Assembly (NCBI GenBank): GCA_964632485.1
Contig: CAZWDO010000020.1
Location: 4,507-15,392 of the forward strand
Origin: CAZWDO01 sp964632485 [NCBI: uncultured bacterium]
Lineage (GTDB): Bacteria; JAGOEH01
Length of the DNA: 10,886 nucleotides
Direction of reading: 5' to 3'
The notes beneath the pieces are model-generated. The model did not search any database, was not told the DNA's origin, and saw only the letters and a program-made list of their open reading frames with translations. This document shows positions 1-7,104 of the stretch, in pieces; positions within the stretch are counted from its first letter, which is position 1, and every line of letters starts with the position of its first letter. The position numbers and the translations under genes are program-made.

Positions 1-341
1 TAGCCTATATTCCCAAAAATGAAGAAGAAATTAAAATTTTATTATCCAATGTCCGATCGATGTGGTTTCAGAATTCTACCAGTCCTGTTACTGTTCAGGT
101 CAAATTTTTTAAAATGCTCACTAAACTGCTGGAGATGAAGGAGTGTTTTCCCAATCAACGAATTATCAGCAAAGATGACACGGGATGCCTGGTTGAGTTT
201 GATGCGCACAACGAACAGGATTGTTGGGATATGCTGAAAGTTTATATTCCTAACTTTATTATCATATCGCCTGAGCCTTACCGCGATTTTATCTGCAACC
301 AGATAGGGATTTTTGTCAACAATCATCCGAACTTATCGTAA
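1..341 (+). CDS. WYL-domain transcriptional regulator, C-terminal fragment (5' end outside window)
   Basis: An open frame runs in from the left edge (first full codon at 3) to a TAA at 339-341 and gives about 112 residues; the true start lies outside the window. The layout matches the C-terminal extension that follows WYL domains. First comes a spacer, then a beta strand (VTVQVKFF, about 150-fold used in these proteins to begin the extension), then 'FPNQRI', an acidic turn 'KDDTGCLVEF', a helix with 'CWDMLKVYIP', and a closing 'ISPEPYRDFICNQI'. This follows the family pattern of V-x-V-x-F, P-x-Q-x-I, D-x-G-x-L, and a final P-x-x-x-R-x-x-I. WYL proteins are usually DNA-binding regulators with an N-terminal HTH that sense nucleic-acid ligands; the HTH and WYL parts are not visible here, so the role is inferred from the family. 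An internal ATG at 60 is not a credible start because the coding signal continues upstream. Confidence 0.58.
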   Translation, partial: AYIPKNEEEIKILLSNVRSMWFQNSTSPVTVQVKFFKMLTKLLEMKECFPNQRIISKDDTGCLVEFDAHNEQDCWDMLKVYIPNFIIISPEPYRDFICNQIGIFVNNHPNLS

Positions 342-477
342 TTGTCTATCATTTTTATATTTTATTACGCTGTAATCCCGATGATATCAGTGGAGCTGTC
401 AGGAATTATGAGCGAGATGATTGAGTTGGGCGTTGACGATGACCTTGAAGAGGGCGGAATGGTATCGGCTTTAAGAT

Positions 478-1398
478 TTAAGCGCGGGGATGGGCCTGTT
501 TGTAGATGGCTTTGAGTTTGTCGATAGATATATGCGTATAGATTTGTGTTGTGGAGAGGCTGGCGTGGCCCAGCAGTTCTTTGACGGCGCGCAGATCAGC
601 GCCGTTATTGAGCAGATGCGTAGCGAAAGAATGGCGCAGGATATGCGGACTTAACCGTTTGGCCTGCGAGACTTTGATCAGGTACCGATGAACAATTTTT
701 TCCAGCGAGACACGTGAAAGCGGAGTGCCGCGGTAATTAATGAACAGGAAGTTATGGTCGCCCTGCCGTCGTGAACGCCACGGCGTCAGATATTGTTCCA
801 GTTTTTTCCGCGCCGCATCGCCAAAAGGCACAATGCGTTCTTTGGCGCCTTTTCCTAATACTCGTATCTGCTGATGATAAAAATCAACGGAAAGCTGGCT
901 CAGCCCCAATAGTTCAGAACAGCGTATGCCGGTACTGTATAGCAGTTCGAATATCAACTGGTTGCGCAATATTAAAAAAGGATCTTTCGGATGATTGGCT
1001 TCTTCGTTTAGTACCTGGTTAAAAAGCTGAAACATTTCATTTTCATCGATATATTCCGGCAGGCGTTTTTCCTTTTTAATCGCGGCGATATGGGAAGTGG
1101 GATTATCTCGGATTACATGCCGTGTTTTTAAAAATCGATAAAATGTTTTGAGCGAAGCAATTTTGCGTGAAATGGAACTCTTTTTCAGTTTCCGTTGGCT
1201 CAAATAGTTAATATAGATGCGCAATACGAATTTATCAATCAATTCGACTTGTTCGTCACGGATATAATTTTGATCGCTTAAATATTGAAAACAGGCCGTT
1301 ATATCAGCGATATAGTTTTTAATGGTATGGGGGCTGTAGTTGCGTTCTATCGTGAGGTAGCGGCGAAAATCGTCGATATGATGCGCCAACCGGTTCAT
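478..1398 (-). CDS. xerC: Tyrosine site-specific recombinase XerC
   Basis: This 306-residue tyrosine recombinase is of normal XerC/XerD length. It should act at the chromosomal dif site with a XerD partner to resolve chromosome dimers. The N-terminal SAM-like core-binding domain covers about residues 1-105 and the catalytic domain about 115-300. All catalytic residues are present: R159 (TGIRCSELLGL), K183 (GKGAKER), H252 and R255 (HILRHSFATH), H278 (LLGHAS) and nucleophile Y287 (TQIYTH). The C-terminal 'AHPRA' is typical of XerC/CodV rather than XerD, and a position just after topA is common for xerC. I chose the ATG at 1398 because its ATGA overlaps the topA stop codon, which suggests translational coupling; a longer frame from 1506 would run over 100 bases into topA. 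No clear Shine-Dalgarno sequence precedes it. It is the last gene of the operon in this window. Confidence 0.88.
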   Translation of the reverse strand: MNRLAHHIDDFRRYLTIERNYSPHTIKNYIADITACFQYLSDQNYIRDEQVELIDKFVLRIYINYLSQRKLKKSSISRKIASLKTFYRFLKTRHVIRDNPTSHIAAIKKEKRLPEYIDENEMFQLFNQVLNEEANHPKDPFLILRNQLIFELLYSTGIRCSELLGLSQLSVDFYHQQIRVLGKGAKERIVPFGDAARKKLEQYLTPWRSRRQGDHNFLFINYRGTPLSRVSLEKIVHRYLIKVSQAKRLSPHILRHSFATHLLNNGADLRAVKELLGHASLSTTQIYTHISIDKLKAIYKQAHPRA

Positions 1399-3635
1399 TC
1401 GGGGTGGTCCCCGGAATGGGCTTTCCCTTTGTATTTGCATTTCAGGCAATATTGTTGCCCTGCGCTGCGCTGGGATTGCTTTTCCAGCAAGAAGGGCGCA
1501 TGGCATTGGGGGCAGGGTATCGCAACCGGTTTATCCCAGGTTGAAAATTTGCATTTGGGGTAATTTGAGCATGAATAATAGATTTTTTTCTTTTTAGTTT
1601 GTTTCTCAACCAGGTCGCCCCCGCAGTCGGGTTCGGGACATTTAATTCCGATGCTATAGGGACCGGTATAGTCGCAATCGGGATACCGGCTACAGGCCAC
1701 AAACCGGCCATATTTCCCGGTACGAAGGATCAGATTGCCTTGTTCACATTTGGGGCATTTAGTCTCGGTGGACATGGCTTCAACTTGTTCGGGTAACGGC
1801 TGTGTATAGCGGCATGTTGGGAAATTACTGCAAGCCATAAATTTACCATGTTTCCCCCATTTGATCAGCAATTCGCCCCCGCATTTCGGGCAGGGAATAT
1901 CGGTCGTATCCCGCAATCCCGCTTTAATGGTTTGGCGTTGGCTTTCCAGTTCGGTCAGTTTAATTTCAAATGGTACGTAAAAATTTTTCAGGATTTCGAT
2001 CCAATCGGATTGTCCCTGCTCAATGGTGTCCAGTCGGTTTTCCATCTGTGATGTAAAACCGGTATCGATAATGTCGGGAAAACAGGTGACCAAAATTTGG
2101 TTGACGACTTCGCCCACTTCAGTGGGGAAAAACCGTTTTTCCTTTAATTCTACGTATTTGCGCTCGAGCAGGGTAGAGATGATCTGCGCATAAGTGGATG
2201 GGCGCCCGATTCCTTTTTGTTCCAGTTCCTTGATGAGGGACGCTTCGTTATAGCGGGGCGGCGGTTTGGTAAAGTGTTGTTCCGGCAGAAATTCCAGCGG
2301 ATTCAATGTTTGATTCTTCTGCAATACCGGCAGGGGTTTATTGGCATCATCTTTTTTATCGGTTTCATTCAGGTCTTGATAAACTTTAAGAAATCCGTCA
2401 AATTTTTGGATAGAACCTACGGTCTTAAGTTGGTAGGAACCGGCTTGAATATCGATGCGGGTAATTTCGAATTGGGCTGCGGCCATTTGGCTGGCTAAGT
2501 ACCGGTTCCAGATGAGTAAATAGAGTCGGTACTGGTCGGAGGTCAGGGAGTGTCTGATGCGTTCCGGCTCGAAATCGAGATAAGTTGGCCGGACTGCTTC
2601 ATGGGCGTCCTGGATTTTAGTATCGGATTTTTTTGCGCGGTTGATGCTTTTGCCATTATATCCGGCGCCATATTTTCGCGCAATGAAGGATTTGCTGAGG
2701 TCTTGAAACTCTGTATTGATGCGGGTGCTGTCGGTACGCATATAAGTGATTAAACCGACCTGGTTGCCATCGTCGAGGGTGACGCCTTCATAGAGTTGTT
2801 GGGCGATCATCATGGTTTTTTTGGGGGACATGCCCAGTCGGCGCGAGGCATCCTGCTGCAGGGTGCTGGTGATGAACGGCGGCGCGGGTTGACGATATTG
2901 TAAACGGGAAGAGATATCGGACACTGAGAATTTTTCATTTTTGAGTTCGCCAAGGATCCGTTCGGCTTGTTCCTGATTGGGAATTTCAATTTTTTTATTC
3001 TGAAATTTTTCCAGCTCGGCTTTGAATTTAATTTTTTGTTCCTCAAAGGCCACGTCGATGGTCCAATATTCCACTTCAATGAAGGCGCGGATTTCGGTTT
3101 CCCGTTCGCAAATGATACGCAGGGCAACTGATTGAACGCGGCCGGCGCTCAGGCCTTTAAAGACGGTCTTCCAGAGAAAGGGGCTAATCTTGTAGCCTAC
3201 CAGTCGGTCCAGCAAGCGACGCGCTTGCTGGGCATTGACCAGATTCATATTAATATCGGATGGGTCTTCCAGCGCTTCCTGAATCGCTTTGGGGGTGATC
3301 TCGTTGAAGCGAATGCGGTAGCATTGGTGCGAGTTATTGACGATTTTGTTCGCCACATGCCAGGCAATGGCTTCCCCTTCGCGATCAGGATCGGGGCCCA
3401 GGTAGATCGTTTTGGCCTCGTTAGCGGCTTGTTTCAACTGCTGAATCACGCGTTGTTTCCCTTTTACGACGGTGTATTGAGGCGTAAAATCGTTTTCAAG
3501 ATCGATTCCCATGCGGTCTTCCGGTAAATCGACAATATGGCCCATCGTGGCCATTACCTCAAAATCCTTACCGAGAAATTTTTTTATGGTTTTTACTTTG
3601 GTAGGAGACTCAACGATCAGAAGATTCCTGGCCAT
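1395..3635 (-). CDS. topA: DNA topoisomerase I (type IA)
   Basis: This 746-residue type IA topoisomerase relaxes negative supercoils through a transient 5'-phosphotyrosine link. The N-terminal TOPRIM domain has E9 (IVESPTK) and the acidic triad in DPDREGE (D82, D84, E86). 'SAGRVQSVAL' lies at 163-172, the active-site tyrosine is Y298 in ITYMRTDSTR, and 'GIGRPSTYA' at 475-483 is the usual core motif. The C-terminus carries four consecutive four-cysteine zinc ribbons: C582/585/602/608, C627/630/648/654, C666/671/689/695 (wider first knuckle, CPEPDC) and C708/711/730/733. The start ATG at 3635 lies 2 nt after the smg stop, with AAGG about 10 nt upstream inside smg. The stop TGA overlaps the xerC start. 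No key residue is missing. Confidence 0.97.
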   Translation of the reverse strand: MARNLLIVESPTKVKTIKKFLGKDFEVMATMGHIVDLPEDRMGIDLENDFTPQYTVVKGKQRVIQQLKQAANEAKTIYLGPDPDREGEAIAWHVANKIVNNSHQCYRIRFNEITPKAIQEALEDPSDINMNLVNAQQARRLLDRLVGYKISPFLWKTVFKGLSAGRVQSVALRIICERETEIRAFIEVEYWTIDVAFEEQKIKFKAELEKFQNKKIEIPNQEQAERILGELKNEKFSVSDISSRLQYRQPAPPFITSTLQQDASRRLGMSPKKTMMIAQQLYEGVTLDDGNQVGLITYMRTDSTRINTEFQDLSKSFIARKYGAGYNGKSINRAKKSDTKIQDAHEAVRPTYLDFEPERIRHSLTSDQYRLYLLIWNRYLASQMAAAQFEITRIDIQAGSYQLKTVGSIQKFDGFLKVYQDLNETDKKDDANKPLPVLQKNQTLNPLEFLPEQHFTKPPPRYNEASLIKELEQKGIGRPSTYAQIISTLLERKYVELKEKRFFPTEVGEVVNQILVTCFPDIIDTGFTSQMENRLDTIEQGQSDWIEILKNFYVPFEIKLTELESQRQTIKAGLRDTTDIPCPKCGGELLIKWGKHGKFMACSNFPTCRYTQPLPEQVEAMSTETKCPKCEQGNLILRTGKYGRFVACSRYPDCDYTGPYSIGIKCPEPDCGGDLVEKQTKKKKIYYSCSNYPKCKFSTWDKPVAIPCPQCHAPFLLEKQSQRSAGQQYCLKCKYKGKAHSGDHPE

Positions 3636-3637
3636 AA

Positions 3638-4108
3638 TTATAATACCTTACGATATGGGAATGCCAATGGAAAAAGCACCAGATAGGTTTCCGGATTGGT
3701 TAATATTTCAAGCTCGCCGAAAATATCCATCAGAATACCAAATAAAAATTCAGGTTCTTCCAAACGCTGGTAGTTGATTTCGATCTTTTGAAAAATTTGT
3801 TCGATTTTTTGATTGGTAACTAAGTTGAGCTCTCTGAAGAGGATCAAAGTCTCATTGATTCGATGCAAAACGGACTGAAACGGTTCCGCCATGAAAAATG
3901 AAGAGAAGTAATCATCGGTCAATTTGACCGAATCTTCCTTGCCGGGAACAAAATAGCTCATGAACTGATACGCCTGGTTGATTTCATCGCTGCCGAAACC
4001 GACTGACATCAATTCTTTTGTCAGGTCGGACGAGGAGTAGAGATCGTGATCGATAAACAAAAAATTATTAATGATATACTGGATGATATGAAAAACAGAA
4101 GGATTCAT
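3638..4108 (-). CDS. smg: Smg family protein (DUF494)
   Basis: This 156-residue protein matches the length of E. coli Smg (about 157). It has the family's layout: an N-terminal helix pair (MNPSVFHIIQYIINNF), 'DLTKELMSVGFGSDEINQAYQFM' resembling the 'L..DL..AGF...DI..AL.WL' stretch of Smg proteins, a helix around 85-112, and a hydrophobic C-terminal helix at about 121-148. The molecular function of the family is unknown; only the recurring link to topA and dprA is known. Here it sits between purH (12 nt upstream) and topA (2 nt downstream), which supports the assignment. An AGAGG ribosome site at 4118-4114 precedes the ATG by 5 nt. The sequence is divergent from the proteobacterial members and I assign it by pattern and neighbourhood together. 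Confidence 0.75.
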   Translation of the reverse strand: MNPSVFHIIQYIINNFLFIDHDLYSSSDLTKELMSVGFGSDEINQAYQFMSYFVPGKEDSVKLTDDYFSSFFMAEPFQSVLHRINETLILFRELNLVTNQKIEQIFQKIEINYQRLEEPEFLFGILMDIFGELEILTNPETYLVLFPLAFPYRKVL

Positions 4109-4120
4109 GCGAACCTCTAA

Positions 4121-5659
4121 TTAGTGTTTGAAATGTCGAACATGGGACAGGTACATCGTCAGGTGATAGGAGCGGGCGGCTTCGATGACTTCTTCGTCGC
4201 GGGCGGAACCTCCCGGTTGGATGATGGCGGCAAGTTTGTAAGGGGCGCAAAAATCAATATTGTCACGGAACGGGAAGAAGGCATCGGATGCCAAAATAGT
4301 GCCTTCAATGGGATGGCCGTTTTCAGAACATTTGCGCAATGCGATTTTGACGGCGTCAACCCGGCTGGTCTGGCCGGCTCCGATCCCGATCAGTTGCTGG
4401 TTGTTGACGAGGACAATGGCGTTTGATTTGACGTGTTTTACGACTCGAATAGCGAAATAGAGATCGCGCAATCGGCTTTCCTCTAAGGGCTCGCCACTGA
4501 CTAACTCCAATTGGTTGAATTCCGGATAATTGAAATCCGGGGTCTGCGCCAGAAATCCGGCGCCTATATCCTTGAATTCCAATGCCCAGGGACTTTCATT
4601 ATGTTCCCAGAGTAAGAGACGGCGGTTTTTCTTTTGTTTAAGAATGCTGAGCGCTTCCTCGCAATAGCCCGGCGCCAGCAGGCATTCGTTAAAAAAATCA
4701 TTGATCAGTTGGGCGATATCTGTATCCACCGGCCGGTTGAGAGCGATAATTCCGCCAAACGCCGATAAAGGGTCGCCTTCGCGGGCTTTTATGAACGCGT
4801 TTTGTATCGATTCAGCCTGGGCAAATCCGCAGGGATTGGTGTGCTTGATGATCACAGCCGCGGGTTCTTCCGATTCCCGGATGATTTGCAGGGCAGCCTG
4901 TAAGTCAACCAGATTGTTGTATGATAATTCTTTTCCATGAATCTGGCGGTAATCCAGGGTCTCCCTGTGTCCGGCTTTCTGGTAATAGAACGCTTTTTGA
5001 TGAGGATTTTCACCGTAGCGCAGTTCACTCATCTGGCGCAGGGGCAGAGTTAAAAATTCAGTGTCGCTGATTGTGGCGGGATTGAGGTAGTGAAAAATGA
5101 TGCTGTCATAAAATGCGGTGCGCGCAAACGCTTTGGCAGCCATTTCCAGTCGTTCGGACGTCGTGAATCCCTGTCTGTTGGTTAGTTTTTCGATAACCCG
5201 GGGATAGTCGGCCGGTTCCACAACTACAATAACATCCTGGTGATTTTTTGCCCCGGCCCGGATCAGGGTCGGGCCGCCGATATCAATGTTCTCGATGGCT
5301 TCTTCCTGGGTAGTTTCAGGGTTGCGGATTACGTTCTCAAACGGATAAAGATTGCAGATTACATACGCAATATCGGGTAGATTTTCTTTTTGAGCGACCT
5401 GGCAATGTTCTGACGATGATCGTCGGTAGAGGATTCCTCCCGCGATTTTGGGATGCAGGGTTTTCACCCGGCCTTCCAGAATCTCGGCGAATCCGGTGAT
5501 CGATTCGACGGTTTCAACGGGTTTTCCATGGGCTTGTAAATGACGGGCGGTACCGCCACTGCTGATTATGTGAATTCCCGCCTGAATAAACGCATCGGCC
5601 AGATCAAGTATTCCCGTTTTATCATAGACACTCAGGATGGCATAGATTGGTTTTTTCAT
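4121..5659 (-). CDS. purH: Bifunctional AICAR formyltransferase / IMP cyclohydrolase
   Basis: This 512-residue enzyme catalyses the last two steps of de novo purine synthesis in the cytosol: formylation of AICAR with 10-formyl-THF, then ring closure to IMP. The N-terminal MGS-like cyclohydrolase domain (about 1-195) shows AILSVYDKTGI, 'IISSGGTARHL', 'GRVKTLHPKIAGGIL' and 'NIDIGGPTLIRAGAKN'. The transformylase domain shows LRYGENPHQ (213-221), the catalytic pair K272-H273 in IKHTNPCG, 'DPLSAFGGIIALN', 'GIGAGQTSRVDA', 'ASDAFFPFRDNID', 'IIQPGGSARDEEVI' and the usual C-terminal RHFKH. It is full length. A Shine-Dalgarno sequence (AAGGA, within 5670-5663) precedes the ATG. It is the first gene of the purH-smg-topA-xerC operon. 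The leader is only about 16 nt, which leaves no room for a riboswitch, so control is likely at the promoter. Confidence 0.97.
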   Translation of the reverse strand: MKKPIYAILSVYDKTGILDLADAFIQAGIHIISSGGTARHLQAHGKPVETVESITGFAEILEGRVKTLHPKIAGGILYRRSSSEHCQVAQKENLPDIAYVICNLYPFENVIRNPETTQEEAIENIDIGGPTLIRAGAKNHQDVIVVVEPADYPRVIEKLTNRQGFTTSERLEMAAKAFARTAFYDSIIFHYLNPATISDTEFLTLPLRQMSELRYGENPHQKAFYYQKAGHRETLDYRQIHGKELSYNNLVDLQAALQIIRESEEPAAVIIKHTNPCGFAQAESIQNAFIKAREGDPLSAFGGIIALNRPVDTDIAQLINDFFNECLLAPGYCEEALSILKQKKNRRLLLWEHNESPWALEFKDIGAGFLAQTPDFNYPEFNQLELVSGEPLEESRLRDLYFAIRVVKHVKSNAIVLVNNQQLIGIGAGQTSRVDAVKIALRKCSENGHPIEGTILASDAFFPFRDNIDFCAPYKLAAIIQPGGSARDEEVIEAARSYHLTMYLSHVRHFKH

Positions 5660-5682
5660 GGCTTTTCCTTCTTTTTTTGTTT

Positions 5683-5711
5683 ATAATAAAAATTTTTTTC
5701 CGAAAAGTCAA
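5683..5711 (-). promoter_or_regulatory. Sigma70-type promoter of the purH operon
   Basis: On the minus strand, TTGACT (5711-5706) and TATTAT (5688-5683) are separated by exactly 17 nt; each hexamer differs by one base from the consensus. An A/T-rich tract fills the spacer and the region after the -10. Transcription should begin near 5676, giving a leader of about 16 nt that contains the purH ribosome site. Nothing else in the divergent region offers a better promoter for this strand. Confidence 0.7.
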
Positions 5712-5962
5712 TACTAATTTTTTAATCCGCATCAGCGATTTGCAAGAATTAGAGAGTTATTTACTAAGATTCACGTGATGGACTGGATGCGGAAAAAAAT
5801 CAATAATTACGAAATTTCTCATAAATCATAGAAAAATTAAGGAGTTGAAACGGGAATATCCACTGATTTTGTCATTAATGCCGATTGCCGGTGATAGGGA
5901 TGAATAAACGGGAGTTGTATGAATCGCTAAGTGGCTTGATAGCAAAATTATTAAAATTTTTC
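5712..5962. other. Divergent intergenic region between the two promoters, no convincing gene
   Basis: About 250 bases lie between the -35 boxes of the two operons. Reading frames on both strands are short; the longest tidy one starts at 5900, would encode 25 residues, and runs through the downstream -35 box, so I do not call it. The only structure I see is an 8-base inverted repeat (5726-5733 and 5786-5793) and a perfect 8-base palindrome TCACGTGA at 5771-5778. These could be regulator sites, but no known operator matched by eye. Confidence 0.5.
5726..5793. repeat. Widely spaced inverted repeat with internal palindrome
   Basis: TCCGCATC at 5726-5733 is the exact reverse complement of GATGCGGA at 5786-5793, with 52 bases between. 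The interval contains the perfect palindrome TCACGTGA (5771-5778). The element lies upstream of both divergent promoters and outside both predicted transcripts, so it is not a terminator or leader hairpin; a DNA-binding role is the only reading I can suggest. An 8-base match over this distance could also be chance. Confidence 0.35.
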
Positions 5963-5991
5963 TTGACAATTGAGTGAAATTTGTTTATCAT
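5963..5991 (+). promoter_or_regulatory. Sigma70-type promoter of the exported protein-maf-lnt-like-GNAT operon
   Basis: TTGACA (5963-5968, perfect consensus) and TATCAT (5986-5991, one mismatch) are separated by 17 nt. Transcription should start near 5998, about 63 nt before the ATG at 6061. This matters for the start choice: an in-frame ATG at 5998 would fall on the transcript's first bases with no ribosome site. Confidence 0.72.
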
Positions 5992-6045
5992 TGAGCTATG
6001 TTTTTTTATGCAGTTTTTTGTCTTAAACCTGGTTCTTATAATCTT

Positions 6046-6052
6046 AAGGAGG
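6046..6052 (+). promoter_or_regulatory. Strong Shine-Dalgarno site deciding the start at 6061
   Basis: AAGGAGG is a perfect match to the anti-Shine-Dalgarno sequence, 8 nt before the ATG at 6061. It fixes that ATG, which begins a clean signal peptide, over the longer frame from 5998. Confidence 0.85.
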
Positions 6053-6060
6053 AGTTTTCA

Positions 6061-7104
6061 ATGCGTTTTATCAATTGTGTTTTCGCGCTGCTTTTTCTAA
6101 ATAGCACTCTGCTTTTCGCCGATGTGACTGAAGTTACCAAAATTAAAGTGGATATCGCGAAACTGGGATCTTATGCCAGTGAAACGACATCGCGATATAC
6201 CAGCCGCATCAAGGCCGATGATGCGGATAGTAAATTTGAAAGTTCAGGGTTGATGGGAAAATTAGCCGGCTCTTTTTTTGCCAATGGCCGCCTTGGGTCG
6301 ATTGTCAATTTGGACGAAAAAAATGTTTACAGCATCGTGTATAAGGAGAAAAAATATTCGGTTCAACCCATTCAAAAAATTTCCATGCCCGAACTGGAAG
6401 GGAATACCGATGAATCCGATGACGATGAAGGCGAGGCGGCGCCATCACAGGTGAAAGTACTGCGGCAGGAATTTAAAGTGATAGATACGGGCAATGAGCA
6501 AATGCTGAACGCGTTCAAGGTTCATGAGTATCATATCCATTATCTTTATGAAGTTGAAAATATCAACACCCGGGTCATTCGGACCGATAGTATGAAAGTG
6601 ATCGTGATGACCACTGCGCAGGAAAATCTATTTGAACAGGCCAACCGGACTAAAGCGGCATTTCAGAAAGAGTACATGGCCGCGATGGGATTGGATTACC
6701 AGGATATGGATTACGAATCCATGATGGGAATGAACTGGTTGAAGATCATGCAGTCGCTCGATCCGAAATCGCAGGTAGATGGTAATCAGGCGCCAACCCT
6801 CAATTTTGATGAATTGAAAAAAATTAAGGGCTATCCTGTTTTAACGGACGGCCAGATGTGTAACCGCGTGATTGATCCCAATCAGACTCAAGCTCAGAGT
6901 AGCAGTGGCGATGAGGGAATTCCGACCTCCTTTGGCGGTCTTTTCAATAAAGCCAAGAAAAAAATGGATGATTCCAAAGAGAAGAAAGATCCGAGCGCTT
7001 ACCAGGGGTCACTCTCATGGCGTATGGAAACTGTTTCCGTATTGTTAGATGGGATCAGCGCGGATAAACTTGCCGTACCGGCGGGTTTCAAAAAGACGAA
7101 GTGA
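6061..7104 (+). CDS. Exported protein of unknown function, possibly DUF4412-like
   Basis: This is a 347-residue secreted or periplasmic protein. Residues 1-20 form a Sec signal peptide (basic MR, hydrophobic VFALLFLNSTLLFA) with likely cleavage after A20; there is no lipobox cysteine. The mature part begins with beta-strand-like sequence. Around 80-103 the pattern 'SIVNLDEKNVYSIVYKEKKY' (a strand, an acidic turn, then K-K-Y) recalls DUF4412-type exported proteins, where a bound-metal or 'record of state' role has been guessed but not shown. An acidic linker lies at 111-125, a methionine-rich stretch at 206-230 (seven Met in 25 residues), a low-complexity S/K/D-rich segment at 278-312, and a closing 'VPAGFKK' near the end. 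No catalytic motif is visible. The stop TGA shares its A with the maf ATG, so the two are probably translated together. The family assignment is tentative. Confidence 0.8.
   Translation: MRFINCVFALLFLNSTLLFADVTEVTKIKVDIAKLGSYASETTSRYTSRIKADDADSKFESSGLMGKLAGSFFANGRLGSIVNLDEKNVYSIVYKEKKYSVQPIQKISMPELEGNTDESDDDEGEAAPSQVKVLRQEFKVIDTGNEQMLNAFKVHEYHIHYLYEVENINTRVIRTDSMKVIVMTTAQENLFEQANRTKAAFQKEYMAAMGLDYQDMDYESMMGMNWLKIMQSLDPKSQVDGNQAPTLNFDELKKIKGYPVLTDGQMCNRVIDPNQTQAQSSSGDEGIPTSFGGLFNKAKKKMDDSKEKKDPSAYQGSLSWRMETVSVLLDGISADKLAVPAGFKKTK

Noticed and set aside
42-326. 94-codon minus-strand frame at the left edge
   Set aside because: It is antisense to the WYL-type fragment, which has recognisable family patterns; the minus frame has none.
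381-515. Small plus-strand frame of about 44 codons after the WYL-type gene (MISVELSGIM...)
   Set aside because: No good ribosome site before the ATG at 381, only a weak AGGA before an inner ATG at 408, and its 3' half is antisense to the xerC end, so chance is the simpler explanation.
1399-1506. N-terminal extension of xerC to an ATG at 1506
   Set aside because: It would overlap topA by over 100 bases, the added residues show no recombinase similarity, and the ATG at 1398 overlaps the topA stop in the classic ATGA form.
5660-5680. Purine riboswitch or attenuator ahead of purH
   Set aside because: The predicted leader is only about 16 nt, too short for an aptamer or attenuator.
5900-5977. 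25-residue plus-strand frame (MNKRELYESLSG...) in the divergent intergenic region
   Set aside because: It looks protein-like, but it has no proper ribosome site and its end runs through the TTGACA box of a strong promoter.
5998-6060. Start of the exported protein at the ATG at 5998
   Set aside because: It coincides with the predicted transcription start and has no ribosome site; the ATG at 6061 has AAGGAGG and begins a clean signal peptide.
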